Assembly: GCF_034321785.1 (NCBI RefSeq)
Contig: NZ_JAXLPB010000001.1
Location: 186,001 to 250,000 of the forward strand
Source of the DNA: Fulvimarina uroteuthidis
GTDB taxonomy: Bacteria > Pseudomonadota > Alphaproteobacteria > Rhizobiales > Rhizobiaceae
Length of the DNA stretch: 64,000 bases
Reading direction: 5' to 3'
The notes beneath the pieces are model-generated. The model was not told where the DNA came from, made no database searches, and worked only from the letters and a program-made list of their open reading frames with translations. Positions 9,358 to 17,702 of this stretch are shown here, piece after piece (positions within the stretch are counted from its first letter, which is position 1; every line of letters begins with the position of its first letter). Position numbers and translations under genes: made by a program.

Positions 9358-10323
9358 ATGCAGACCATCCTCGATATCATCGTTCCCGTGTTCGGCCTCA
9401 TCGCGATCGGCTTTCTTGCCGGCCATTTCAGGATCCTGTCCGAGGATGTCGGTCAGGCGCTGGCCAAATTCGTCTTCGTCGTCGCCGTGCCGGTGCTCCT
9501 GTTCCGCTCCCTCTCCCAGGCCGCGTTCGGCGGTTCCAACCCCCTGGCGCTCTGGGCCATCTATTTCGGCGCCGTCGCGCTCGCCTGGACGATCGGCACG
9601 GTGCTCATTCGCCGGATCGCGAAGGCCGATCACCGGACCGGCGTGATTGCCGGGATCACGTCGAGTTTCGCCAACACGGTGTTCGTCGCCCTGCCGACGA
9701 TCCAGCGGGCCTATGGCGACATCGGCCTCGAGCCGCTGCTGCTGATTCTCGCCATCCATCTGCCGATCATGATGATCGCATCGACGCTGATGGTGGAGCG
9801 CGCCGTCATCCTCGACGCCCGGACGGGCGACGGGCAGAGCGAGCGGGTCGATGTTTCCGCGACGCTGAAACGGGTCGGCCGCAACCTTGCGACGAACTCG
9901 ATCATCATCGGCATCGCATGCGGGCTTCTGTGGCGCGGCACGGGCCTCGAGCTCGAAAGTCATTTCGACCAGATCACCCAGCTGATCGGTTCCACCGCCG
10001 GACCGCTGGCGCTCTTCTCGCTTGGCATGTCGCTGACGCGCTACGGGCTGAAGGGCGATCTCGTCTCGGCATCCCTCATCACGTTTGTGTCGCTGGTGGT
10101 TCAGCCCGGCCTCGTCTGGCTGGCGGCGTCGCAGTTCGGACTGACGACCCTCTGGCTGAACGTCGCCGTCCTGACGGCCGCGGCGCCGGCGGGCGTCAAC
10201 GCCTACCTGTTCGCCGCCTATTTCGGAACCGGCGAAAAGCTGGCGGCGACCACGATCCTCCTGTCGACCATGCTGTCGGTCGTCACGCTCAGCCTGTGGC
10301 TATCGGTTCTCGGCGTCGGATGA
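9358..10323 (+). CDS. AEC-family (auxin efflux carrier-like) transporter
   Basis: From ATG 9358 the protein is 321 residues and begins directly with a membrane helix (MQTILDIIVPVFGLIAIGFL), as AEC carriers do; the longer frame back to 9310 adds a basic leader with no family counterpart. It has two blocks of about five helices split by a loop at residues 150-180, and conserved helix-break signatures such as FANTVFVALPTIQRAYG and the C-terminal AAAPAGVNAYLFA. AEC carriers export organic acids or similar small anions, but the substrate is unknown. Its last 24 bp overlap the end of the next gene, which is on the other strand. Confidence 0.9.
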   Translation: MQTILDIIVPVFGLIAIGFLAGHFRILSEDVGQALAKFVFVVAVPVLLFRSLSQAAFGGSNPLALWAIYFGAVALAWTIGTVLIRRIAKADHRTGVIAGITSSFANTVFVALPTIQRAYGDIGLEPLLLILAIHLPIMMIASTLMVERAVILDARTGDGQSERVDVSATLKRVGRNLATNSIIIGIACGLLWRGTGLELESHFDQITQLIGSTAGPLALFSLGMSLTRYGLKGDLVSASLITFVSLVVQPGLVWLAASQFGLTTLWLNVAVLTAAAPAGVNAYLFAAYFGTGEKLAATTILLSTMLSVVTLSLWLSVLGVG

Positions 10324-10827
10324 ACCGGTCGTCAGCGGCGGAACCTGCGAGCAGACGAGGTCCTGCACCCGGCCGGCTCGATCCGCCTCGTCGCCGACGG
10401 CCTTACCGTCGGTGCCTGGCGGCGTCGCCGCGCCGCAATCCATGACGACGGTCTGCCGCTCGGCCGGAACGCGCCGCTCCAGGAAATAGAGATCGACGCG
10501 AACGGCATCGGGATCGTTGGCGTTGCGCCGCGCGCCGCCGACATCGGCCGCGACGAACCGTTCGGCCACGGGAAAGACGAAGCTCCAGGGGCGCCAGACA
10601 TTGGACTGGCTGACCTTGTCGACGACGACGAGACGATCGGGCAGAGCCGACGCCGTGCGCGCGGCCCATGTATAATCACCCCAGACGGCGAAGCCCACCA
10701 ATGCGAGCGCGGCCATGACGGGGATCGCCGTCTTCGGCAGGCGGCCGCCGGAGAGCTTGCGCAGGAAGACGACGAGGCCGCCGACGCTGAGGGCGAGCGC
10801 GATGGCTGCGAGAAGTTCCAGGATCAT
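10300..10827 (-). CDS. Conserved-looking membrane protein of unknown function
   Basis: Starting at ATG 10827 the protein has 175 residues: two N-terminal membrane helices (residues 1-21 and about 33-50) and then a soluble domain of about 120 residues. Recognisable landmarks are WGDYTWAARTASALPD, VWRPWSFVFP and two cysteines (DCGAA, LVCSQ) that could pair outside the membrane. A WRPW motif and a DYTW motif are notable, but I cannot assign a family with confidence. It may be a small envelope protein. The gene ends inside the 3' end of the AEC gene in a 24-bp tail-to-tail overlap. Confidence 0.7.
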   Translation of the reverse strand: MILELLAAIALALSVGGLVVFLRKLSGGRLPKTAIPVMAALALVGFAVWGDYTWAARTASALPDRLVVVDKVSQSNVWRPWSFVFPVAERFVAADVGGARRNANDPDAVRVDLYFLERRVPAERQTVVMDCGAATPPGTDGKAVGDEADRAGRVQDLVCSQVPPLTTGSSDAENR

Positions 10828-10940
10828 AAGGTCGTCGCTGTCTCGTTGGGTTCGGACCGCCTCCCGCCCGGTGGCGGCCAAGGGGGCAGGTTGCCGGACG
10901 CGCTGACCTGCCGCAAGACTGCCGCACGGGTCAATGGGAA

Positions 10941-10968
10941 ACGGCCCGCCTGTTCGCAGGCGGGCCGT
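10941..10968 (-). terminator. Rho-independent terminator of the symporter operon
   Basis: A perfect 12-bp stem (ACGGCCCGCCTG / CAGGCGGGCCGT) closes a 4-base loop, TTCG on the plus strand and CGAA on the minus strand. On the minus strand it is followed by TTT. It lies about 35 bp past the stop of the sodium:solute symporter gene, whose transcript it should end. Confidence 0.85.
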
Positions 10969-11003
10969 CTCGTTGCATCGGATGTTGGCTCGGGTCTGTC
11001 GCC

Positions 11004-12770
11004 TTAGTGGCCGGTCGCCGTGCTCGCGCCGCGCGGAACGCGCAGGGATTCGACCATTTCCTGGATGCGGACCGGGGGCGCTGCCGTCATCTTCGACACG
11101 ATGATGGCCGTGACGAAGTTGAAGAGTGCGCCGATGGCACCGAACGAGGTGGACTTTACCGAGAGGAAGAGCGGGTCCGCGTCCGTGAAGCTGTTCGTAT
11201 CGGGAACGAAGAACCAACCCTTGTGCAGGAAGATGTAGAGGACGGTGACGACGAGACCGACGATCATGCCGGCCACTGCGCCATGATTGTTGATCGTCTT
11301 CGTGAAGATGCCCATCATCAGCACCGGGAAGATCGACGCCGCCGCGATGCCGAATGCCAGCGCCACGGTCTGTGCGGCAAATCCGGGCGGGTTGAGACCG
11401 AGATAGGTCGCGACCGCGATGGCCGCGGCCATGGCGACGCGAGCCGCCATCAGCTCGCCCTTCTCCGATATTCTCGGATTGATCGCGCCCTTGACGAGAT
11501 CGTGCGAGACCGCGCTCGCGATCGCCAGCAGAAGACCTGCCGCCGTCGAGAGAGCCGCAGCAAGGCCGCCGGCCGCCACGAGTGCGATCACCCAGCCCGG
11601 AAGTCCGGCGATCTCGGGGTTGGCGAGAACCAGAATGTCGTTGTTGACCTCCAGTTCGTTGCCCTGCCAGCCGTTCTGCTCCGCCGTCGGTGCAAAGTCG
11701 GCGTTGGTATCGTTGTAGATCTGGATGTTGCCGTCATTGTTCTTGTCGTCGAACTGGATGAGATTGGTCTTCTCCCAGTTCCGGACCCACTCGGGACGCT
11801 CGTCATAGGCAAGCGATTCTTCCGCGACGCCGTTCGGATAGACGGTGTTGATGATGTTCAGACGCGCCATCGCACCGACGGCCGGGGCCGTGAGGTAGAG
11901 GAGCGCGATGAACACCAGGGCCCAACCCGCCGAATAACGGGCGTCGGACACTTTCGGCACCGTGAAGAAGCGGATGATCACGTGCGGCAGACCCGCCGTA
12001 CCGATCATCAGCGTCAGGGTGAAGAGGAAGAGGTTGAGGTCGGTATCCTGCTGGCCGGTGTAGCTGGCGAAGCCGAGCTCGCCGATGACCGTGTTCAGCG
12101 TCGCGAGGATGGGCTGTCCGGAACTTTCGAAGTCGGAGAACAGGCCGAGCGGCGGAACCGGATTGCCAGTCAGCTGCAGCGAGATGAAGATGGCCGGGAT
12201 GGTATAGGCCAGGATCAGCACGATGTACTGGGCGACCTGCGTATAGGTCACGCCCTTCATGCCGCCGAGAACGGCGTAGAAGAACACGACCGCCGCACCG
12301 ATCAGGAGACCTGCCGTGTTGGAGACCTCGAGGAAGCGCGAGAACGCGACGCCGACGCCGGTCATCTGGCCGATCACGTAGGTGACCGAGGCCACGATCA
12401 GGCAGATGACGCCGACCATGCGGGCCGTCTTGGAGTAGAAACGGTCGCCGATGAACTCGGGAACCGTGTAGCTGCCGAACTTGCGCAGATAGGGTGCGAG
12501 AAGCAGCGCCAGGAGCACGTAGCCGCCGGTCCAGCCCATCAGATAGGCCGAGGCGTCGTAGCCGCTGAAGGCGAGAATGCCGGCCATCGAGATGAACGAG
12601 GCGGCCGACATCCAGTCGGCGGCGGTCGCCATCCCGTTGGTGATCGGGTGGACGCCGCGATTGGCAGCATAGAATTCTTCCGTCGATCCGGCGCGCGCCC
12701 AGAAGGCGATGCCGATGTACAACGCGAACGTTGCCCCCACGAAAAGCAGATTGAGATAATATTGATCCAT
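11004..12770 (-). CDS. Sodium:solute symporter, large subunit (DUF4212-linked, VC_2705 type)
   Basis: The 588-residue protein belongs to the sodium:solute symporter family, with about thirteen membrane helices. The opening FWARAGSTEEFYAANRGV and the segment MATAADWMSAASFISMAG are typical of the acetate/lactate-like subgroup related to ActP, and the adjacent small DUF4212 protein places it in the two-part VC_2705 type. A loop at residues 315-375 rich in Asp and Asn (for example DDKNNDGN) is probably outside the membrane. It uses the sodium gradient to bring in a small organic acid, but the substrate is not known. It starts 23 bp after the DUF4212 gene and ends at a strong hairpin. Confidence 0.92.
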   Translation of the reverse strand: MDQYYLNLLFVGATFALYIGIAFWARAGSTEEFYAANRGVHPITNGMATAADWMSAASFISMAGILAFSGYDASAYLMGWTGGYVLLALLLAPYLRKFGSYTVPEFIGDRFYSKTARMVGVICLIVASVTYVIGQMTGVGVAFSRFLEVSNTAGLLIGAAVVFFYAVLGGMKGVTYTQVAQYIVLILAYTIPAIFISLQLTGNPVPPLGLFSDFESSGQPILATLNTVIGELGFASYTGQQDTDLNLFLFTLTLMIGTAGLPHVIIRFFTVPKVSDARYSAGWALVFIALLYLTAPAVGAMARLNIINTVYPNGVAEESLAYDERPEWVRNWEKTNLIQFDDKNNDGNIQIYNDTNADFAPTAEQNGWQGNELEVNNDILVLANPEIAGLPGWVIALVAAGGLAAALSTAAGLLLAIASAVSHDLVKGAINPRISEKGELMAARVAMAAAIAVATYLGLNPPGFAAQTVALAFGIAAASIFPVLMMGIFTKTINNHGAVAGMIVGLVVTVLYIFLHKGWFFVPDTNSFTDADPLFLSVKSTSFGAIGALFNFVTAIIVSKMTAAPPVRIQEMVESLRVPRGASTATGH

Positions 12771-12793
12771 GACGATTTCCCTCCCGAGCCCGC

Positions 12794-13078
12794 TTATTCT
12801 TCGTCGACGTTGAACTTCCGGTCGAGCGCGCTCATCCGAAAAGCGTAGAAGAAGATGATGATGATGAAGACGAGGATCGATCCTTGCTGGGCGAACCAGA
12901 AACCGAGATCCGTGCCGCCGATCGCGATGCTGGCGAGAAGCGGACGCAGCAGGATCGCGAACCCGAACGACACGATCGCCCAGACGATCAGGCAGCCAGC
13001 CATCAAGCGGACATTGGCTTTCCAGTATGCGGCAGGGCTGCGATCTTCCGATCCACCTGGCGTATTCAAGTTACTCAT
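12794..13078 (-). CDS. DUF4212 small subunit of the sodium:solute symporter
   Basis: The protein of 94 residues has two membrane helices (about residues 25-50 and 60-85) with the family landmarks YWKANVRLM and FGFAILLRP, and ends in the acidic-basic tail LDRKFNVDEE. The start is ATG 13078, with GGAGGAAT placed seven bases upstream; an in-frame ATG at 13093 lies inside that ribosome binding site and is unlikely. It is first in an operon with the symporter and is thought to act as its accessory subunit. Confidence 0.92.
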   Translation of the reverse strand: MSNLNTPGGSEDRSPAAYWKANVRLMAGCLIVWAIVSFGFAILLRPLLASIAIGGTDLGFWFAQQGSILVFIIIIFFYAFRMSALDRKFNVDEE

Positions 13079-13174
13079 GCAAATTCCTCCCATTCACACG
13101 GTTTGCTCTTAGCACGAGTGTCCCCCCTTCGGTAAAGATCACTTTCATTTATTGTTCGACGGGGAAATGCTGCA

Positions 13175-13196
13175 GTGCGAAAAACTTTTTTCGCAC
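13175..13196. promoter_or_regulatory. 22-bp near-perfect palindrome in a divergent promoter region
   Basis: GTGCGAAAAA-CT-TTTTTCGCAC is a 10-bp inverted repeat around a 2-bp centre. It lies 97 bp upstream of the DUF4212/symporter operon and 81 bp upstream of the PH-domain gene, so neither gene ends here. That makes an operator for a dimeric regulator more likely than a terminator, although the transcript could also form a hairpin. Confidence 0.5.
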
Positions 13197-13276
13197 GCGC
13201 GTTGGAGGCGATACTTGGACAAAAGGTCGTTTTCTGCCATTTTCACGGTCGTTCATACACGCGAAAGGAGTCGCTC

Positions 13277-13654
13277 ATGGGATTGTTGTCGGGCCTTCTG
13301 GGACTGACCAGCGATGTCGACATCGCAGAGGTTCGCGACGATCTGGCGCCGGTCCTGATCGAGGGCGAGACGGTGACCCTGGCCTTCAAGGTCGTCCGGG
13401 ACCTGATGGTGTTCACCGAGAGGCGCCTGATTCTTGTGGACAAGCAGGGCCTGACCGGCTCGAAACGGCGAATTCTCTCAATCCCCTACCGGGCCATCAC
13501 CAGTTTCGCCATCGAGACCGCGGGCCGGTTCGATGCCGATTCGGAAATGACCGTCCATGTGTCGGGGCAGGCACCGATCAAGCGGGAGCTTTCGCGTTCG
13601 GCCAATATCAGCGGCATTCAGAAGGCCCTCGCCACGGGCGTACTTGGTTCGTGA
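13277..13654 (+). CDS. Bacterial PH-domain protein
   Basis: From ATG 13277 (AAAGGAG six bases upstream) the protein has 125 residues. The longer frame from GTG 13175 starts inside a palindrome and is unlikely. It resembles the short bacterial PH-domain family, with the landmarks GLTSDVDI near the start, LMVFTERRLILVDKQG in the middle and SIPYRAITSFAIET. It has no membrane segment or signal peptide, so it is probably a small cytosolic all-beta protein. The molecular role of this family is not established. The nearest divergent operon encodes the symporter. Confidence 0.82.
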   Translation: MGLLSGLLGLTSDVDIAEVRDDLAPVLIEGETVTLAFKVVRDLMVFTERRLILVDKQGLTGSKRRILSIPYRAITSFAIETAGRFDADSEMTVHVSGQAPIKRELSRSANISGIQKALATGVLGS

Positions 13655-13813
13655 CATGGGACAGAACGAGCCATTCGGCGTTTGCGCGTCACGTCGCCGA
13701 TGAGGCTCTTTTAAAGGACGCCTCTTGATGGTTAAGATCGCAAGGGACGATCGCCTGCCGCGCAATCGGCGAGGCCACGGAGCTGCGGCTCGAGAGACGG
13801 CGCGGATGCGACG

Positions 13814-14320
13814 ATGACGACCACATTGACCGATATCCGATATGCGCGGGAGACGGACGCCCTTTGTCTCAACCGCATTCATGCAGCCTCCTGGCGGCAG
13901 GCCTACACCGGAATCATTCCGTTCCGAAGCCTGCACGCCATGATCGGCCTGCGCGATGCCGGGTGGTGGTCGCGAACCGTCAAGTCCGGCGCGGCGATCC
14001 TGGTTTGCAGTTTTGGGGGAACGATCGTCGGCTATGCGACGCTCGGCCAGAACCGGACCCGCAGCCTGCCCGTCGACGGCGAGCTTTACGAGCTCTACCT
14101 CGACCCGACATTTCAGGGGGTCGGCCTTGGCCGCAGGCTCTTCAACGCCGCGCGCGACTGCCTGCTGAGGGACGGGGCCCGGGGTTTTGCGATCTGGACC
14201 CTGGCCGAGAACGACCGGGCCGTGGCGTTCTACACGAGCCTCGGCGGCACCGACGTGGCGGAGGGTATCGAGACCTTCGGTGGGAAAACGGTCTCGAAGG
14301 TCGCTTTCCTCTGGACGTGA
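13814..14320 (+). CDS. GNAT-family N-acetyltransferase
   Basis: The 168-residue protein has the GNAT fold: an N-terminal helix region (LNRIHAASWRQAYTGI), the central strand ELYELYLDPTFQGVGLGRRL with the acetyl-CoA loop GVGLGR, and the late region LAENDRAVAFYTSLGG. It transfers an acetyl group from acetyl-CoA to an unknown amine. It lies 79 bp ahead of the alpha/beta hydrolase gene on the same strand, so the two may be cotranscribed, but they need not share a pathway. Confidence 0.9.
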   Translation: MTTTLTDIRYARETDALCLNRIHAASWRQAYTGIIPFRSLHAMIGLRDAGWWSRTVKSGAAILVCSFGGTIVGYATLGQNRTRSLPVDGELYELYLDPTFQGVGLGRRLFNAARDCLLRDGARGFAIWTLAENDRAVAFYTSLGGTDVAEGIETFGGKTVSKVAFLWT

Positions 14321-14399
14321 GGCCGTTTCTGCGCTCTGGCGCTTCTTCCCGCAGGCACGCGACCGTCCCGCCCTGCCCCATGAGAGACGAGCGCGCACG

Positions 14400-15359
14400 A
14401 TGAGCCAGTTTCCAGCGCTGACACTCGACAGCGCAAGCGGCGCCGCCCTTCACGTCTATCGCGCGGTGCCGGCAGTCCCCAAAGCCGTGATCCTCCTCTT
14501 TCACGGGCTTGCCGAACATGCGGGCCGCTATGGGCGCGTTGCCGGCATTCTGGCGGATGCGGGATATGCGGTCTATGCCCACGACCATCGCGGCCATGGT
14601 TCGACGGTCGCCCGGGACGCGCCGCTGAGACGGTTCGCACGGCGCGATGGGGCGGACGCGGTTCTTCTCGATTGCCGGACGGTCTTCGATTTCGCGCGAA
14701 GCAACCATCCCGCTCTTCCGCTCTTCGTCTTCGGCCACTCCATGGGCGGCCTCGTCGCGATCAATTTCGCCGAGCGCCATGCGCGCGAAAACACGATCGC
14801 CGGACTTGCGATCTGGAATTCGAGCGTCAAGGCCGACTGGCAGCTGCGCCTCGGCGCGTTCGGGCTTCGCATCGAAAAGGCGCTCAAGGGATCGGACGTC
14901 GCCAGCGGCCTCTTCCAGCGCGCCATGTTCGATGCCTGGGCAAAATCGATTCCGGCCAGACGCACCGAGTTCGACTGGCTGTCGCACGACCCGGGCGCGG
15001 TCGACGCCTATATTGCCGATCCGCTTTGCGGCTTCACGCCGACCGTCTCGATGATGGACGATATCATCACCCTCATCCGCAAGGGCGGCGCCCCCGCGTC
15101 GATCGCGGCGCTTCCCGACGATATTCCGGTGCATCTTCTCGGTGGCTCCGAAGATCCGGTCACCGGCAAGGGCGAGGCCCTGCATTGGCTCGCCGGCCGC
15201 CTGCGCGACAAAGGGCTCGGCGACGTGACCCTGTCGATCGTCGAAGGGGCTCGCCACGAGACCCTCAACGAGATGGCGAGCCTGCGCGATCCGGCGATCG
15301 CCGATCTCATCGCCTGGATGGACGCACGCATTGCCCAGCGCACCGGGCGGAAACGTTGA
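14400..15359 (+). CDS. Alpha/beta hydrolase (monoacylglycerol lipase / lysophospholipase-like)
   Basis: The start at ATG 14400 gives 319 residues; the frame is open further upstream but that part lies inside the acetyltransferase gene. The protein has the serine-hydrolase pattern of the S33 / monoacylglycerol lipase group: the oxyanion segment LLFHGLAEHAGRY, the DHRGHG strand, the nucleophile elbow GHSMGG, an Asp in LLGGSEDPVT, and a catalytic His in EGARHETLNE. It probably cleaves lipid esters such as lysophospholipids or monoglycerides in the cytosol or at the membrane. It converges on cobT, with 189 bp between them holding a 6-bp GCGTCC/GGACGC hairpin (15449-15464) but no T run. Confidence 0.9.
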   Translation: MSQFPALTLDSASGAALHVYRAVPAVPKAVILLFHGLAEHAGRYGRVAGILADAGYAVYAHDHRGHGSTVARDAPLRRFARRDGADAVLLDCRTVFDFARSNHPALPLFVFGHSMGGLVAINFAERHARENTIAGLAIWNSSVKADWQLRLGAFGLRIEKALKGSDVASGLFQRAMFDAWAKSIPARRTEFDWLSHDPGAVDAYIADPLCGFTPTVSMMDDIITLIRKGGAPASIAALPDDIPVHLLGGSEDPVTGKGEALHWLAGRLRDKGLGDVTLSIVEGARHETLNEMASLRDPAIADLIAWMDARIAQRTGRKR

Positions 15360-15548
15360 TTCCGGTTTTTCGATCGATCCGGCGCGCCAAGCACTAAACC
15401 TTAAGTCGCAGGCGATGCTGAGGTGTCGCCTGAGGCTATCGAGCAGGTGCGTCCATTCGGACGCGCGATGCGCCTGTTGTCCTGTTGGTTTCCCCATCGG
15501 CCCTGAAGGAGCCGGGGCCGATCGGAACGCGCCCGATCGACCGGCGGG

Positions 15549-16565
15549 TCAGACCGCCTTGTTCGAAACCGCAGCCTGCTCGAAGGTCGCCATGCCGGTG
15601 TGGCACTGGCATGCGGCCTTGACGATGCCGGCGGCGATCGCCGCGCCCGTGCCTTCGCCGAGACGCATGCCGAGGGCGAGCAGCGGCACCTTGTCCATGA
15701 TTCCCAGCGCCTTGATGTGACCGGGCTCGGCCGAGACGTGGGCGAACAGGCAATGGTCGAGGGTCGACGGGTCCATCTTGTGAAGAACGGCCGCGGCGGC
15801 CGTCGCCACGAAGCCGTCGATGATCACCGGCACGCGCTGGGTGCGGGCCGCCAGGATCGCGCCGGCCATCGCCGCGAACTCGCGGCCGCCGAGCCGGCGC
15901 AGGACTTCCAGCGGATCCTTCAGATGCCCCTTGTGGGTCTCGATCGCCCTGGCGACGATCTTTGCCTTGTGATCGATGCCCGTCGTGTCGAAGCCGGCGC
16001 CGGGTCCCACCCAGTCGGCGGGACTGCCGCCGAACAGCCCGCAGTAGAGCGCCGCCGCGACCGTGGTGTTGCCGATCCCCATTTCGCCGAGGCAGAGGAG
16101 GTCGGGCTCGCCGGCCATGACCTCCATGCCGAACGCCATGGTCGCTGCGCAGGTCTTCTCGTCCATCGCCGCCTCGACGCTGATGTCGCCGGTCGGAAAC
16201 TCCAGCGCCAGGTCGAAGACCTTGAGGCCGAGATCGTAGGCCGCGCAGATCTGGTTGATCGCAGCGCCGCCCGCGGCGAAATTCGTTACCATCTGTTGGG
16301 TCACGTCCGAGGGAAAGGGCGAAATTCCCTGCTTCGTCACCCCGTGCGTGCCGGCGAAGACCGCCACGACCGGACGCTGGATCGTTGCCGAGCCGCGCCA
16401 TGCGGCAACCCATTCCGACAGGTCCTCGAGCCGTCCGAGCGCGCCGGCGGGCTTGGTCAGTTGGGCCTCACGCTCGCGTTTTGCGTGAACCGCCCGGCGA
16501 TCGGAACCGGGCATCGTGGCGACGAGTTCGCGGATATCGTCGAAGGGAAGGCCGGATGCGGACAT
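15549..16565 (-). CDS. cobT: Nicotinate-nucleotide:dimethylbenzimidazole phosphoribosyltransferase
   Basis: The 338-residue enzyme makes alpha-ribazole phosphate from dimethylbenzimidazole and nicotinate mononucleotide, building the lower ligand of cobalamin. Clear signatures are GTHGVTKQGISPFPSDVT, NFAAGGAAINQI, LGEMGIGNTT and, near the C-terminus, RLGEGTGAAIA, which carries the catalytic Glu of the family. The start has AGGAG eight bases upstream. It is the last gene of cobalamin block 1, 84 bp after cobD. The name follows the Salmonella scheme; in the Pseudomonas denitrificans scheme the same enzyme is CobU, and CobT is a chelatase subunit. Confidence 0.96.
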   Translation of the reverse strand: MSASGLPFDDIRELVATMPGSDRRAVHAKREREAQLTKPAGALGRLEDLSEWVAAWRGSATIQRPVVAVFAGTHGVTKQGISPFPSDVTQQMVTNFAAGGAAINQICAAYDLGLKVFDLALEFPTGDISVEAAMDEKTCAATMAFGMEVMAGEPDLLCLGEMGIGNTTVAAALYCGLFGGSPADWVGPGAGFDTTGIDHKAKIVARAIETHKGHLKDPLEVLRRLGGREFAAMAGAILAARTQRVPVIIDGFVATAAAAVLHKMDPSTLDHCLFAHVSAEPGHIKALGIMDKVPLLALGMRLGEGTGAAIAAGIVKAACQCHTGMATFEQAAVSNKAV

Positions 16566-16649
16566 GAAAAGCTCCTGAAGAACAAGGCTCGCTCGACCGG
16601 AAACGGGAGCGAAACGAAGGGGATCGTCTGATGAACGGATGAAACGCTT

Positions 16650-17702
16650 CTAGCTTGATTGCCGCGCTGGGTCATCACGGGCCTGACGGGTTTCGGCAAA
16701 GCTCTCGACCAGCGCACGTTCCAGACGCAGCGCCTGATGCGCCTCGCCCGGATTGCCGAAGCGGAGCCATTCGGGCGCATAGCCAAAGGGCCGGGTGAGG
16801 ATGTGGCGACGGCAGAGCGCGCCGTGAAGGGCATGGGCGAAGGGGTGGTGAACCGTCGCAAAGAGCTGCGTCTGTCCCACGACATCAAGGCCGACGCGGG
16901 CTAGGACGCCGAAGAGCGTGTCGGTCTGGATCCCGAGCGCAACGCGCACCCGGGCGATCAACGCACGGTCTTCGAGAAACGCCGTTCCGATCGCAAGGGC
17001 CGGCCCCGAGACCGCCCAGGACCCGAGCCGTGCGGCAAGGCTCGCGGCGAGCGCCGGCGTCGTCAGCGCGAAGCCGAGACGCAGGCCCGCCAGGCCGAAG
17101 AACTTGCCGAATGAGCGAAGCACCAGAAGGCCGTCCCGTCCGGTTTCCTGCGCGACGCTCAAACCGGGTTCGGGATCGGTGAACGCCTCGTCGACGACGA
17201 GAAGGCCGCCGCGGCGTGCCAGCCGATCGGCCAGATCGAGAAGATCGCGCCGGGCGAACCTCTTGCCGTCCGGATTGTTCGGATTGACGACGACGACGAT
17301 CGTCGCCGCATCCGCAATGGCGGCGAGATGGGAGAAGCTGCAGGGCGTGTGGCCCGCCGCCGCGAAGGCTCGTCCGTGCTCGGAATAGGTCGGATCGAGG
17401 ATCGCGACGGTTCGCGGCTCGAAAAGGTACGGCAGGAGCGAGATCAGCGCCTGCGTGCCGGGCGCAATGGCGATTCCCGCCTTGGCCGGCGCGCCATAGG
17501 CGCTGCGCGCAGCGTTCGCGAGCCGCTGTTCGGCGGCCCGTTCGGGAAGCCTCGACCATGTGTCGGGAAGAAGATCGGGCACGGGCGGCGGCGCAGGGTT
17601 GATGCCGGTCGAAAGATCGAGCCAATCGGCCCGCGACCCGCCATAGCGTTCGATCGCGGCGTCGAGCGCGCCGCCATGGGTCTTGAACGGGGTCTCGATC
17701 AC
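16650..17702 (-). CDS. cobD: Threonine-phosphate decarboxylase / CobC-like aminotransferase
   Basis: This fold-type I PLP enzyme is 350 residues long from GTG 17702; the reading frame is open for 171 more codons upstream, but those overlap cobB. The start GTGA overlaps the stop of cobB by 4 bp, so the two are likely translated together. Landmarks are the N-terminal THGGALDAAIERYGG with DLSTGINP, the VVDEAFTD strand and the PLP lysine in SFGKFFGLAGLRLGF. CobD makes aminopropanol phosphate from threonine phosphate for the side chain of cobalamin; in the aerobic naming scheme it is called CobC. Confidence 0.93.
   Translation of the reverse strand: MIETPFKTHGGALDAAIERYGGSRADWLDLSTGINPAPPPVPDLLPDTWSRLPERAAEQRLANAARSAYGAPAKAGIAIAPGTQALISLLPYLFEPRTVAILDPTYSEHGRAFAAAGHTPCSFSHLAAIADAATIVVVVNPNNPDGKRFARRDLLDLADRLARRGGLLVVDEAFTDPEPGLSVAQETGRDGLLVLRSFGKFFGLAGLRLGFALTTPALAASLAARLGSWAVSGPALAIGTAFLEDRALIARVRVALGIQTDTLFGVLARVGLDVVGQTQLFATVHHPFAHALHGALCRRHILTRPFGYAPEWLRFGNPGEAHQALRLERALVESFAETRQARDDPARQSS

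Noticed and set aside
13175..13276. Longer start for the PH-domain protein (GTG 13175)
   Set aside because: It begins inside the palindrome, has no ribosome binding site, and adds 34 residues unlike the family; ATG 13277 has AAAGGAG.
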